Source of the DNA: Aeromonas lacus
GTDB lineage: Bacteria > Pseudomonadota > Gammaproteobacteria > Enterobacterales > Aeromonadaceae
Length of the DNA stretch: 64,000 nt
Assembly: GCF_000764665.1 (NCBI RefSeq)
Contig: NZ_JRGM01000009.1
Coordinates: 45,111 to 109,110 of the forward strand
Direction of reading: 5' to 3'
In this document: piece after piece, positions 1 to 8,003 of the stretch
Numbering within the stretch: position 1 is the first letter of the stretch
How the letters are laid out: each line of letters starts with the position of its first letter
The notes under the pieces: model-generated
Seen by the model: the letters and a program-made list of their open reading frames with translations, nothing else
Database searches by the model: none
What the model was told of the DNA's origin: nothing
Program-made: the position numbers and the translations under genes

Positions 1-655
1 CAGAAGCATTCAATATGGCATTGTTCAGCTCAAAAGTGTTTTTGACAAAAATACGAACTTCACCCTGAATCTGAATTTCTGCACCCTGATTCATCGTTAA
101 TGATTCAATCCAGTAATCACCGGATGAAAAAATCACTTTGGCGCTATTGTTCAATACCAACGACTTGATGCGATATTCGGTAGCAGCATTGGAGAAACTT
201 AAAGAGCAACTGGTATTCAATGCAATGGAGTTAAATTGATTCGAGGTTGCACTCCCGATACTCAACTGCTGCCCAGCCTGACATTGTGAAAAATCGCCAC
301 TAGATCCACTACTCGAGGAAAATGCATTACCACCGCTAACAGGTAACCCACGTATCGTATTTCGGGTAATCGAGCACAAGCGGCGAGAACCATCTGCGTT
401 GTCACATGCATCCAACGGCATTCCGGAGCCCTGGCTTGAAGTACAATAATTAAGTGCAGCTCCTGCAGTGCCGTTCACCTTGGCAGAGCCGTACATAGTC
501 AACGCCGGATTACCAAGGGAATTGCAATTAAGATTGGTGTCCCCACGATGACCCTGAGTCACTGCAGGAAAATAGGTGGATGTGTCGATAGTCTGAAACG
601 CCCCGGTAGCACTACTGAATAACCAGAAGGCTAGAATCAACCAAACCTTGCGCAT
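1..655 (-). CDS. mshQ: MshQ-like MSHA biogenesis protein, N-terminal part
   Basis: Reading the minus strand from 655, an uninterrupted frame of 218 codons runs off the window edge. It begins with a short basic start and a hydrophobic stretch (MRKVWLILAFWLF) that looks like a Sec signal peptide. A Ser/Asn/Gly-rich exported region with several cysteines follows. The ATG overlaps the mshP stop as TGATG, the tight coupling seen elsewhere in this operon. MshQ is the large last protein of MSHA loci, thought to be a surface or pilus-tip-associated protein. The name rests on position and the exported character. The C-terminal part, which would confirm it, is outside the window. Confidence 0.8.
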   Translation of the reverse strand, partial: MRKVWLILAFWLFSSATGAFQTIDTSTYFPAVTQGHRGDTNLNCNSLGNPALTMYGSAKVNGTAGAALNYCTSSQGSGMPLDACDNADGSRRLCSITRNTIRGLPVSGGNAFSSSSGSSGDFSQCQAGQQLSIGSATSNQFNSIALNTSCSLSFSNAATEYRIKSLVLNNSAKVIFSSGDYWIESLTMNQGAEIQIQGEVRIFVKNTFELNNAILNAS

Positions 656-1128
656 CAGGGTGTACCTCCATCAAAAGCTTCCACCATCACGGTTCTGCTC
701 ACCATAAAATCAGGGCTGTCCGAGGTGAGGTCACTTGTACCGCACGTGCCAACACTCTCCAGCCTATAGCCGTTGGTCACGGTTCCGTTGTAGGTCACCG
801 GCACACTGCCGCAACGAACCACAGCCTGACAACCTGCAAGCCCGGGATTGGCGGTAAAGTTGACTGAAGTGGTTGCCGGGCACAACGCGGGAGGAGCCAG
901 CTGGGCGAGAGTGCGATTTGGAAACAACCGATAGAGCGACATTTCCAGCCCGCTCTGGGCAGCCAGCAGGGCACGCACGCTACGTACCTCCACGGTATTT
1001 TTTTCGCTGCTATCGACCAGAAAACGACCCATGGCTGCAGCCAGCAGAGCCATGACCACAATGACGAAGAGCGCAATCATCAGGACGCTCCCCCGCATAC
1101 CTCTTGGTGAACGCGAATCAAGGGACAT
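655..1128 (-). CDS. mshP: MshP, MSHA minor pilin-like protein
   Basis: 157 residues. I chose the ATG at 1128 because the upstream 41 codons lie inside mshO and are Arg/Ser-rich out-of-frame sequence. After about ten polar residues comes a hydrophobic segment (VLMIALFVIVVMALLAAAM), followed by a Ser/Glu stretch and a cysteine-containing domain. This is the PilX/MshP layout, in which the class III-like leader is poorly conserved. MshP is a minor pilin or pseudopilin-like component of the MSHA pilus in the inner membrane. It overlaps mshO by 11 nt and mshQ by 1 nt, so all three are probably translated from one message. Confidence 0.88.
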   Translation of the reverse strand: MSLDSRSPRGMRGSVLMIALFVIVVMALLAAAMGRFLVDSSEKNTVEVRSVRALLAAQSGLEMSLYRLFPNRTLAQLAPPALCPATTSVNFTANPGLAGCQAVVRCGSVPVTYNGTVTNGYRLESVGTCGTSDLTSDSPDFMVSRTVMVEAFDGGTP

Positions 1129-1987
1129 TGAGCACCTCGATCTTGTGATTGAACGTGACCGACTCCCCCTTGCGCTCGAATACGAAGCGCATGCCAAACT
1201 CTCCCTCCGCGTTGAAGGCTGAGGTTTCCCGATAGAAATTGCCGGAAGCAAGAGAATCGGCCATCAACACACCGGTGGCAGGCAAAGATGCACTGATGGC
1301 AGCACTTGCCCGGGTGATCGCGCTGCCCTCCACGCAATAGCGAACCTGCTGATTGACAAAGTAAACCCGGCTCCCCGGCGAGAGGCCGGCAAGACTCTCG
1401 GCACTGGTGTAGCGGATAGATTGTGCACCGGATACCGGAGTCTGCACTGCTGTGACGTTTGCCACGCAGCGCCCGTAATCACAACCACTGCTCAGGGAAC
1501 CCGCACTGGAATTGGGTAACGGAAAGACCACCATCAGATCACCGACTTTGACCGCGGTCGCATCAGAGCTCAGGGGATCCGTCGCGGCGGCAGGCGTTGC
1601 CATCACCAGCTCCAGCGTGGAGCTGCTGCCTGATATCGTTTTGTTCAGGGCAAGGTAGCGGCTGGAGGTGCTGATGGGCCAGAAGCGCAGGCAGACACCG
1701 GAATCAACCCAGAGGCCGCCCGCAGTCTCGATCCGCTCAGAACCGGGTACCGCATTGCGCAGCTCGCGGTTTAGCCGCTCCATGGCAAAGCGGGCATCGC
1801 TCATCAGCTGCTCACGGCTGCTGGCATCACCGTAGATCTGGGTGCCAATACCGATAAACTGGCTGGTAAAGGTCGCCATGATCCCGAGCAGCAGAATCAC
1901 CATCACCAGCTCGACCAGAGTAAAACCTCTGGCTGAGCATAAAGCGGTCAGGGCCGAGCTACGGCCCCGTTGAATGATCCTGCCCAT
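1118..1987 (-). CDS. mshO: MshO, prepilin-type minor pilin
   Basis: 289 residues with a type IV prepilin leader. The cleavage motif is G|FTLVELVMVILLLGIM at about residues 21-36, with the Glu5 of the mature protein present. A prepilin peptidase (PilD) would cut after the Gly and methylate the Phe. The rest is a PilW-like globular domain with paired cysteines. The long 20-residue leader could be shortened, but the ATG overlaps the mshD stop as TGATG, which favours this start. MshO is a minor pilin of the MSHA priming complex and sits between mshD and mshP as in Vibrio. Confidence 0.9.
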   Translation of the reverse strand: MGRIIQRGRSSALTALCSARGFTLVELVMVILLLGIMATFTSQFIGIGTQIYGDASSREQLMSDARFAMERLNRELRNAVPGSERIETAGGLWVDSGVCLRFWPISTSSRYLALNKTISGSSSTLELVMATPAAATDPLSSDATAVKVGDLMVVFPLPNSSAGSLSSGCDYGRCVANVTAVQTPVSGAQSIRYTSAESLAGLSPGSRVYFVNQQVRYCVEGSAITRASAAISASLPATGVLMADSLASGNFYRETSAFNAEGEFGMRFVFERKGESVTFNHKIEVLNVP

Positions 1988-2610
1988 CAGTAATTCCCCC
2001 GATAGAAGGAGAAATCGAGCACGCTCTGATTGGGCAGGCGAACCTGCAAATCGATGCGCTTTCCTACCGAGCAGGGGGCCGTACAGTTCTTGAAGGTACC
2101 ATCGCTGAAATCAACGGCACTGACAGCGATTTTGACCTGATAGTTGCGATACTCATCGCTGCCGATACCTGATGAAGTCTGGGTGAACCAGCTGGCATCC
2201 CGCCAACTTCCCGCCGTATCGAAGTCATCCACATCGTTATAGGCGTAGGGGGTAGGCTCACCATCGGGGCCATATTGACTGGGCAGCCAACCAGCAATCG
2301 CCGGAGCAGGAGGTTGCTGGGTACATGTCACGCCAACAGGGCAGCTGCAATCCCCATAAAATTGGCCATTGAAGGTCTCACCACAACGGTAACGACCACC
2401 GTTATGATCTGATTTTTCATCAAACGACTTTTGCAGGATCTCGCCAGTCAGACGCTGGGCCAACTGGGCGGCACGCACCTGCTGCACCGGATCAACAGCC
2501 TGTGGCGCCTGATTGATGAGTAAACCGAGTATGCCGGTCAGCGCCACCGCCAGCAGCACTATGCCGACGATCAGCTCGATCAGGGTAAAACCGCGTTCAG
2601 GGGCTCTCAT
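1987..2610 (-). CDS. mshD: MshD, prepilin-type minor pilin
   Basis: 207 residues from the ATG at 2610 (MRAPERGFTLIELIVGIVLLAVALTG is its start, shown only in part). The prepilin motif is G|FTLIEL after a seven-residue leader. Longer readings toward 2658 run back into mshC and give an improbable leader. The globular part is rich in Cys, Tyr and Asp, including a CNxP-type Cys region. It belongs with the GspI/PilV-like minor pilins that start pilus polymerisation. It overlaps mshC by 14 nt and mshO by 1 nt. Confidence 0.87.
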   Translation of the reverse strand: MRAPERGFTLIELIVGIVLLAVALTGILGLLINQAPQAVDPVQQVRAAQLAQRLTGEILQKSFDEKSDHNGGRYRCGETFNGQFYGDCSCPVGVTCTQQPPAPAIAGWLPSQYGPDGEPTPYAYNDVDDFDTAGSWRDASWFTQTSSGIGSDEYRNYQVKIAVSAVDFSDGTFKNCTAPCSVGKRIDLQVRLPNQSVLDFSFYRGNY

Positions 2611-3106
2611 GGATATAGCCCTCTGACTCGATCCTGATTGCTCCCGTCTCGCGCCCATCGCTTACCTGCAGGGTACATCCCGCACTGCAAACCCCGATTG
2701 GTCGTCCCATCTGATCGAAACGGAGCACAAAGCTGCTGCTGTTATTAAGGGAGATAGTCATACCGGCAGAAGGCGTGACCGGGCGGCCACGGGTGCGTTG
2801 ATTGCCACTCCAGCTGGCAAGAGCGCCAGGGGCAGGACAACTCCCGCCGACAACAGCTTGGGTAATATGAGCAAAACTGGATGCATCGACCACCAACTGG
2901 GTGCAGCGGTTGGCAGGCTCATGCATATTGACGGTCTGCACCAAGCGCAGCCGGGTCAGCAGCTCATCACGCAAACTTTGAGTTTCAAAGCCGCCTTTGC
3001 CCAGCCATTTGGGCACGGCAAAGGCGGCCAGAATCCCGAGCAACAGGATTACCAGTACCAGTTCAATCAGGGTAAAGCCCTTGGTTGCAGGCATAGGTAT
3101 TCTCAT
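2597..3106 (-). CDS. mshC: MshC, prepilin-type minor pilin
   Basis: 169 residues. The leader MRIPMPATKG is followed by FTLIELVLVILLLGILAAFA, a canonical type IV prepilin signal with Glu5. Starting at the second Met (3094) would give a shorter leader and cannot be excluded. The C-terminal half is a GspH-like pseudopilin domain with three cysteines. MshC is a minor pilin needed for MSHA assembly. It lies 39 nt after mshA, beyond a hairpin that probably lowers read-through, so it should be made at lower levels than the major pilin. Confidence 0.88.
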   Translation of the reverse strand: MRIPMPATKGFTLIELVLVILLLGILAAFAVPKWLGKGGFETQSLRDELLTRLRLVQTVNMHEPANRCTQLVVDASSFAHITQAVVGGSCPAPGALASWSGNQRTRGRPVTPSAGMTISLNNSSSFVLRFDQMGRPIGVCSAGCTLQVSDGRETGAIRIESEGYIHESP

Positions 3107-3118
3107 CAGGGAAAGAGA

Positions 3119-3140
3119 AAGCGAGGCCGAAGCCTCGCTT
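3119..3140 (-). terminator. Intercistronic hairpin (attenuator) after mshA
   Basis: A nine-base-pair stem AAGCGAGGC / GCCTCGCTT with a TTCG loop begins a few bases after the mshA stop, followed on the minus strand by TCTCTTTCC. The U-run is weak, so I expect partial termination or an mRNA 3'-end stabiliser. Either would explain abundant MshA and scarce minor pilins from one operon. Confidence 0.65.
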
Positions 3141-3145
3141 ACATA

Positions 3146-3583
3146 TCAGCAGCCTGACAATGTTGTTACGGATGCAGCCGAACTTGTCGCTTCCTTGTAG
3201 TTCACTGTGCAGGTGGAACTGCTGGTAGAAAATACAAAGTTGCCAAGCGCGCTAGATACTGTGCCAGTCCAAGAACCATCAAGAGTAACAGCGTTCTTAA
3301 TGCCTGTAGCAGTCGCAGCCGGATAACCATAAACAACAGAAATGCTAGTACCATCACTACTGCTAACAGCGCCAGTTGCATTACGCTCTACACCAGCCAA
3401 CGCGGACTTGCTGTAAACCAGCTGAGCCGAGCTACTTACAGCAGCCTGCACGCCCTGAGCCGCAGACTTCTTGGCATCATCCTGCAGATTCAGGAACTTG
3501 GGTGCGGCAGTCACTGCCAGAATCCCCAGGATGATGATCACGATAACCAGTTCGATCAGGGTAAAACCCGCCTGTTTTTTCAT
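3146..3583 (-). CDS. mshA: MshA, major MSHA pilin
   Basis: 145 residues from the ATG at 3583 (MKKQAG|FTLIELVIVIIILGILAV). It has a short basic leader, Gly at -1, Phe at +1 and Glu at +5, the classic type IVa prepilin. The mature part has a hydrophobic alpha-1 helix, an AAPKFLNLQDDAKK stretch and a C-terminal disulfide pair (CTVNY near residue 125 and the terminal Cys). It is the structural subunit of the mannose-sensitive haemagglutinin-type pilus (bundle-forming pilus in Aeromonas) used for attachment and biofilm. A six-codon longer start exists but only lengthens the leader. The variable Ser/Thr/Ala-rich C-terminal half is typical of an exposed pilin surface. Confidence 0.95.
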   Translation of the reverse strand: MKKQAGFTLIELVIVIIILGILAVTAAPKFLNLQDDAKKSAAQGVQAAVSSSAQLVYSKSALAGVERNATGAVSSSDGTSISVVYGYPAATATGIKNAVTLDGSWTGTVSSALGNFVFSTSSSTCTVNYKEATSSAASVTTLSGC

Positions 3584-3597
3584 TGCACTTTCCTCTG

Positions 3598-4269
3598 TCA
3601 ATTAATATTGGTGGTCACCTGACCGGAGGCCGGACGGTAACTGAAACTCATAAATGCATCAGTACTGCCTTGCGGATCCTGATACTTGCCATCGCTGCCC
3701 TTACTTAAACTATTGACCAGATAGTAACGGCAGACCGAATCCAGTCCATTACTGCTCACGGTGGCATAGTATTTCAGGTCATTACCACTACCGCGCACTT
3801 CACTGAAGCTGGCCGTAGCCTTGGGTGGGTTTTGCAGCAACCCCTCCCAAATTTTCAGACACCGCTCCGCAGTCAGATTGGTAGGATCCACATCGGGAGT
3901 GCCGCCAGCCGCGGTATCCATCGGATAACCCGGCGATAACTCGCCATTGCTGATCTGGGTATCGGTCGGTGTTGTGAGATAGAAACGGGAACCGTCATAA
4001 AGCACTGTGTTGAGACTATCCTGTTTGGCTCGCCCCTCAGCCTCCCATTGGGCCCGCACCAGAGATACCCCGGTAGCAAAACCGCCGGAAACCCCCTCGA
4101 CGCTGGCTTTCTTCGCCTCATCAGTCACATCGAGAAAACGGGGCAACGCCGTTACCGCCAGGATCCCCAGGATCACGATGACGATCACCAGCTCAATCAG
4201 AGAGAAACCTGCCGTCCGTTTCATCATCCCTCTCATTGGCACTCTCAGTGCCGTTGATTTCATTGTCAT
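3598..4269 (-). CDS. mshB: MshB, prepilin
   Basis: 223 residues if started at 4269, where GGGGAG lies five bases upstream. An internal ATG at 4224, preceded by GAGAGG, would give a short leader MKRTAG before FSLIELVIVIVILGILAV. Both are plausible, and the shorter leader fits the family better. It is a type IV prepilin with Glu5 and a larger globular domain than MshA. It sits directly upstream of mshA (14-nt gap), as in Vibrio, where MshB is a minor pilin. The 79-nt gap to mshF may carry the promoter of the structural-gene half of the locus. Confidence 0.9.
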   Translation of the reverse strand: MTMKSTALRVPMRGMMKRTAGFSLIELVIVIVILGILAVTALPRFLDVTDEAKKASVEGVSGGFATGVSLVRAQWEAEGRAKQDSLNTVLYDGSRFYLTTPTDTQISNGELSPGYPMDTAAGGTPDVDPTNLTAERCLKIWEGLLQNPPKATASFSEVRGSGNDLKYYATVSSNGLDSVCRYYLVNSLSKGSDGKYQDPQGSTDAFMSFSYRPASGQVTTNIN

Positions 4270-4348
4270 GCACCCTCCCCAATAGAGCCTGTATTATTTC
4301 ATGCAGACTCAAAAAAATCATGCCGTTAGGCCCTATCATCGCCCTTGT

Positions 4349-4810
4349 TCAAGGTGATTTAATCACGCGCCCGTCAGAAAATTGATAAAAGAGCCAATAA
4401 CCATCCCACCCTATGTCGCAACCGCTGCCATCGGCGCGGGCCAAAAACTGCAGAGGAGGCAGCTCCTCCTGCTGTTCTCCCATCAGCGCCAGCCACAACT
4501 GTCGGCAATCAGCGGAAGGGGATTGCAGTGGCGACAGACCCAGCGGCCAGCCTCGCTTATCGAAATGCCAGCCCTGCTCACCCACATAGAGCGTCTGGGG
4601 CCGCCGCTCATCGAGCCAGAGGCCGTGCAAACGTTGTGCCCGTTCGGCAAATTGCACACCCAGCAGGGTGAGAGTGAGTTGCTGTGCCTCCTCCCGGTTG
4701 TGCTGATAAGTGCGCGCCAGCGTAGCCACAATCACCATCAGCAGGATCACCACCGCAATCCGCCGATAGCCGCCGAGCCAGCGGTCATCCTGCACTGCCT
4801 GTCTGCTCAT
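4349..4810 (-). CDS. mshF: MshF, MSHA biogenesis protein
   Basis: 153 residues from the ATG at 4810, which has GGGGGAG and GAGGG upstream. It has a single N-terminal membrane segment at about residues 15-33 (AVVILLMVIVATLA), then a periplasmic domain ending in a Trp/Tyr-rich tail. MshF is a small accessory protein of MSHA assembly with no enzymatic motif. The frame stays open upstream to 5047, but those extra codons come from degenerate repeats of the mshG 3' end read in another frame, so I reject the longer form. The assignment rests on locus position and overall architecture. Confidence 0.8.
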   Translation of the reverse strand: MSRQAVQDDRWLGGYRRIAVVILLMVIVATLARTYQHNREEAQQLTLTLLGVQFAERAQRLHGLWLDERRPQTLYVGEQGWHFDKRGWPLGLSPLQSPSADCRQLWLALMGEQQEELPPLQFLARADGSGCDIGWDGYWLFYQFSDGRVIKSP

Positions 4811-4845
4811 CCAGCCCTCGACTCCCCCGCAGCTACGCCAGCAAA

Positions 4846-5016
4846 TTACTTGCCTCGCACAGCGCACATCATGTTCCACCACTTCGGCGTGAAGATACCG
4901 AGCTACTTGCTTCTTACGGCTCTCATCATGTCCCACCACTCCGGCGTGAAAATACCGGGTTACTTGCCTCTTACGGCCCTCATCATGTCCCACTCTGGCG
5001 TGAAGATACTGGGTTA
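4846..5016 (-). repeat. Three tandem degenerate copies of the mshG 3' end
   Basis: Directly after the mshG stop (5014-5016) the same frame continues with three units, each ending in its own stop: 4960-5013 (54 nt), 4903-4959 (57 nt) and 4846-4902 (57 nt). They decode as PSIFTPEWDMMRAVRGK*, PGIFTPEWWDMMRAVRSK* and LGIFTPKWWNMMCAVRGK*. The genuine MshG end is GIFTPMWDMMRAVRGK*. The array fills most of the 203-nt gap before mshF. It is seen directly in the sequence, and its function, if any, is unknown. Confidence 0.92.
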
Positions 5017-6234
5017 CTTTCCTCTTACGGCTCTCATCATGTCCCACATCGGTGTGAAGATACCCAGCGCCAGAATCAGCACCATGACCGCCACAATCCC
5101 GATCAGGATCGGCTCGATCCGCGCGGTGAGGCTCTTGAGGTCATAGTCGACCTCTCGCTCGTAATATTCGGCCGCTTCATGGAGCAGGTCATCGACCTGA
5201 CCGGTCTCTTCACCCACCGCAATCATCTGCATTACCAGCGGGGTAAACAGGCCGCTGCTGCTGGCGGTGCGCAGCAGGCTCTCACCTCGCTCGATCCCGG
5301 CCCGCATATCACGGATCCGGCCAGCCATCCAAGCGTTATCCACCGCATCGGCAACCAGCGTCAGTGCAGTATTGAGCGGCACCCCTGCTTTAAGCATCAT
5401 GGAAAAACTGCGGGCAAAACGGGCCAGCAGGGAGCGCTCGATGATGGTACCTACGATAGGCAACCTGAGTTGCCAGCGATGCCAGGTCAGCTTGCCCTTG
5501 GGAGTAGCCACCCAGCGCCGCCAGCTAACGACAATAGCAATCAGGGTGGCAAGCATCAGCCACCAGTAGTGCACAAAGAAGTGGGAGGTTGCGAGCAGGA
5601 TCCGGGTCGCCAGCGGCAGCTCCACCCCGAATTTGGCAAACATGCCGGCAAAGACCGGTATCACCATGATATTGAGGATCACCATGGCGATGCCGATGGC
5701 GATCAGCACGAAGCTGGGATAACGCATCGCAGTCTTGATCCGCTTGCGGGTCTCCAGCTCCAGCTCGAAATAGGTGGCAAGCTGCAGGAAGGCCTCTTCC
5801 AGCTGACCGGTGTTCTCACCAACGTGAATAATGGCGATAAAGAGACTGCTGAACACTCTGGGGTGAGCCTGCATCGAGCTCGATAAGGGTCGGCCGTTGC
5901 CAAGATCCTCTCCCAGCGCATGGAGCGCACGTTTGAGCGGCTTGCTGTGGGTGCTCTCCTCCAGCCCGGCGATGGCGCGCAGGATCGGGATCCCGGCCCG
6001 GGTCAGAGCATACATCTGGCGGCAGAAGATCACCAGCTCATCGAGTTTGACACCCCCCTCCAGCAGCAGCGACCAGTTAAGCTCGGCCCCCTTGGCCTTG
6101 CCCGGTTTGAGCTCGGTGGGCATCACGCCACGGCGCATCAATTGCTCGGCCGCCGCCATTTCGTTGGCAGCCTCAACCACACCGCTGGTAGCGTTGCCCT
6201 GGCTGTCGCGCCCCTTGTAGGCAAAGTTAGCCAT
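5014..6234 (-). CDS. mshG: MshG, inner-membrane platform protein (GspF/PilC family)
   Basis: 406 residues. It starts MANFAYKGRDSQGN, the typical opening of GspF-family proteins, and holds two T2SSF domains (about residues 70-190 and 270-395). There are three hydrophobic segments near 170-190, 220-235 and 375-395. The second domain has the GEETGQVDDLLHEAA motif matching GENTGQLEEAF in the first. The platform protein couples the cytoplasmic ATPase MshE to pilin polymerisation in the inner membrane. The start lies 3 nt after the mshE stop. Its last 18 codons have been copied three times downstream. Confidence 0.96.
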   Translation of the reverse strand: MANFAYKGRDSQGNATSGVVEAANEMAAAEQLMRRGVMPTELKPGKAKGAELNWSLLLEGGVKLDELVIFCRQMYALTRAGIPILRAIAGLEESTHSKPLKRALHALGEDLGNGRPLSSSMQAHPRVFSSLFIAIIHVGENTGQLEEAFLQLATYFELELETRKRIKTAMRYPSFVLIAIGIAMVILNIMVIPVFAGMFAKFGVELPLATRILLATSHFFVHYWWLMLATLIAIVVSWRRWVATPKGKLTWHRWQLRLPIVGTIIERSLLARFARSFSMMLKAGVPLNTALTLVADAVDNAWMAGRIRDMRAGIERGESLLRTASSSGLFTPLVMQMIAVGEETGQVDDLLHEAAEYYEREVDYDLKSLTARIEPILIGIVAVMVLILALGIFTPMWDMMRAVRGK

Positions 6235-6237
6235 CGC

Positions 6238-7947
6238 TTACCCCAAATCCTCGGCCAGCCGGAGCACCTCATCCACCGAGGTAATACCCTCACGGGCATA
6301 ATCGAGGGCAGTGAGGGCCAATGGCCGATAGTGCTCATGCTGACGGGCTGCCTTGGCAAAACCCTCAGCGTCATTACGGCGCAGTGCATCCATCATCGGC
6401 TGATCCAGCTCCAGCAACTCGTAAACCCCGATCCGGCCCGAATAGCCGGTGAAGTTGCAGCTCTGGCAACCCCGCCCCTTGTGATAGGTATGCTGCCCGG
6501 GGGCCTCTCCCGAGAGCACGGTAAGCCAGGTCGTCTGTCCTTCATCCGGCACCTTCTCCTCGACGCAGTGTTCGCAGATCCGTCTCACCAGTCGCTGAGC
6601 GACAACCGCCCGCAGGGCGCTGGCAACCAGATAACCCGGAGCCCCCATATCGATCAGGCGCAGAGCACTGGTCACCGCATCGTTGGTATGCAAGGTGGTC
6701 AGCACCAGGTGACCGGTGATGGCGCCGCGCAGGCCGATCTCCACCGTCTCGTTGTCGCGCATCTCGCCCACCAGCAGGATGTCCGGGTCCTGACGCAAGG
6801 TAGACCGCAGCACGTGGGAGAAGGTGAGGCCAATCTTGGGGTTGACCTGCACCTGGCTGATGCGAGGCAAGCGGTACTCCACCGGGTCTTCAACCGTGAT
6901 GATCTTCTGGCTCGCCTGATTGAGTTCGGAGAGGGCGCCATAGAGAGTCGTAGTCTTGCCGCTACCGGTCGGTCCCGTTACCAGGATCATACCGTGCGGC
7001 CGTTTGAGCTGACGGCGGAAACGGGTCAGGATATCGGGCGGCATCCCGGTTTCAGTCAGCGAGAGGATGCCCGAGGATTGATCCAGCAGACGCATCACCA
7101 CCGACTCGCCATACTGCACCGGCATGGTGGACATCCGCACGCCCACATCGCGCCCGCGCACCTTCATGTTGAAACGGCCATCCTGCGGCAAGCGCTTCTC
7201 GGAGATATCGAGCCCCGCCACCAGCTTGAGACGCAGCACCAGCGCCTGGGCGATGCGCACCTCGTTAAGGATATTCTCGTGGAGGATGCCGTCGATCCGC
7301 TGGCGAATGCGCAGCACCTTCTCGTCCGGCTCGATATGGATATCCGAAGCGCCAACCTGAACCGCGTCCTCGAACACGGAGCGCAGCAGCTTGGCCACTG
7401 TCGCCTCCCCCTCATCGGCAGCGCTCAGATTGCCGGAACCCAGCTCGAAGCCGGAGTCCTGATACTCCTCCTGCAGCTGCTCGGCAAAGCTCTCAATCTC
7501 GCGGGTGCGGCGATAGAGACGGTCGAAATACTCCAGCAGCTGCCCTTCACGTGCCACCGCAAGCACCATGATGCGCGGGCTGAGCAGAGCGGCGATGGCA
7601 TCCAGTGCGCTCAAATCGGCCGGATCCGACATGGCAACCGTCACCCGATCGTCAGTGAGATTGACCGCCAGCGCCCGGTAACGGCGCGCCTGCACCTCGG
7701 GCAACAGCGGCACGGCGGCAGCATCTATGGTGAGGTTGTTGAGATCGAAGAATGGCACATCCAGCTGGCGGGCGAGAAATTGCAGCAGCTGCACCTCGCT
7801 GATAAAGCCGAGGTCGATGAGGGTGGTGCCCAGCTTGCGGCCGGTCTGACGCTGCTGCTGCAGCGCTAGCTGCAGCTGATCATCGGAGATGATCTGCTCT
7901 TGTACCAGCAGGTCGCCGAGGCGCATTTTCAGTCTGGGTTGTGCCAT
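6238..7947 (-). CDS. mshE: MshE, MSHA pilus extension ATPase with c-di-GMP-binding N-domain
   Basis: 569 residues. Residues 9-61 contain two MshEN motif repeats (RLGDLL...Q...LGTTLIDLGFIS...LARQ). In Vibrio cholerae MshE this 24-residue motif pair binds c-di-GMP. The GspE/PilB ATPase core follows, with Walker A GPTGSGKT at 325-332, an Asp box and Walker B near DPDILLVGEMRD, a His box, and a tetracysteine zinc site (CEHC and CQSC) toward the C-terminus. It powers pilin polymerisation at the inner membrane. The intact motif suggests that pilus extension here responds directly to c-di-GMP, which ties in with the EAL protein and CsrD homologue downstream. Confidence 0.97.
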   Translation of the reverse strand: MAQPRLKMRLGDLLVQEQIISDDQLQLALQQQRQTGRKLGTTLIDLGFISEVQLLQFLARQLDVPFFDLNNLTIDAAAVPLLPEVQARRYRALAVNLTDDRVTVAMSDPADLSALDAIAALLSPRIMVLAVAREGQLLEYFDRLYRRTREIESFAEQLQEEYQDSGFELGSGNLSAADEGEATVAKLLRSVFEDAVQVGASDIHIEPDEKVLRIRQRIDGILHENILNEVRIAQALVLRLKLVAGLDISEKRLPQDGRFNMKVRGRDVGVRMSTMPVQYGESVVMRLLDQSSGILSLTETGMPPDILTRFRRQLKRPHGMILVTGPTGSGKTTTLYGALSELNQASQKIITVEDPVEYRLPRISQVQVNPKIGLTFSHVLRSTLRQDPDILLVGEMRDNETVEIGLRGAITGHLVLTTLHTNDAVTSALRLIDMGAPGYLVASALRAVVAQRLVRRICEHCVEEKVPDEGQTTWLTVLSGEAPGQHTYHKGRGCQSCNFTGYSGRIGVYELLELDQPMMDALRRNDAEGFAKAARQHEHYRPLALTALDYAREGITSVDEVLRLAEDLG

Positions 7948-8003
7948 TGCTACTCCGATTCCTGTTGTTCTCTTCCCTCTTGCTCCATCTGATCCGGTGA
8001 TCG

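Noticed and set aside
4811..5047. 79-residue N-terminal extension of MshF, Arg/His-rich
   Set aside because: It is the out-of-frame reading of the mshG tail copies; the ATG at 4810 has the good ribosome-binding site and family length.
5920..7869. 649-residue plus-strand ORF opposite mshE
   Set aside because: Low-quality His/Gln/Arg-rich composition and full overlap with mshE, whose motifs are intact; a GC-rich shadow.
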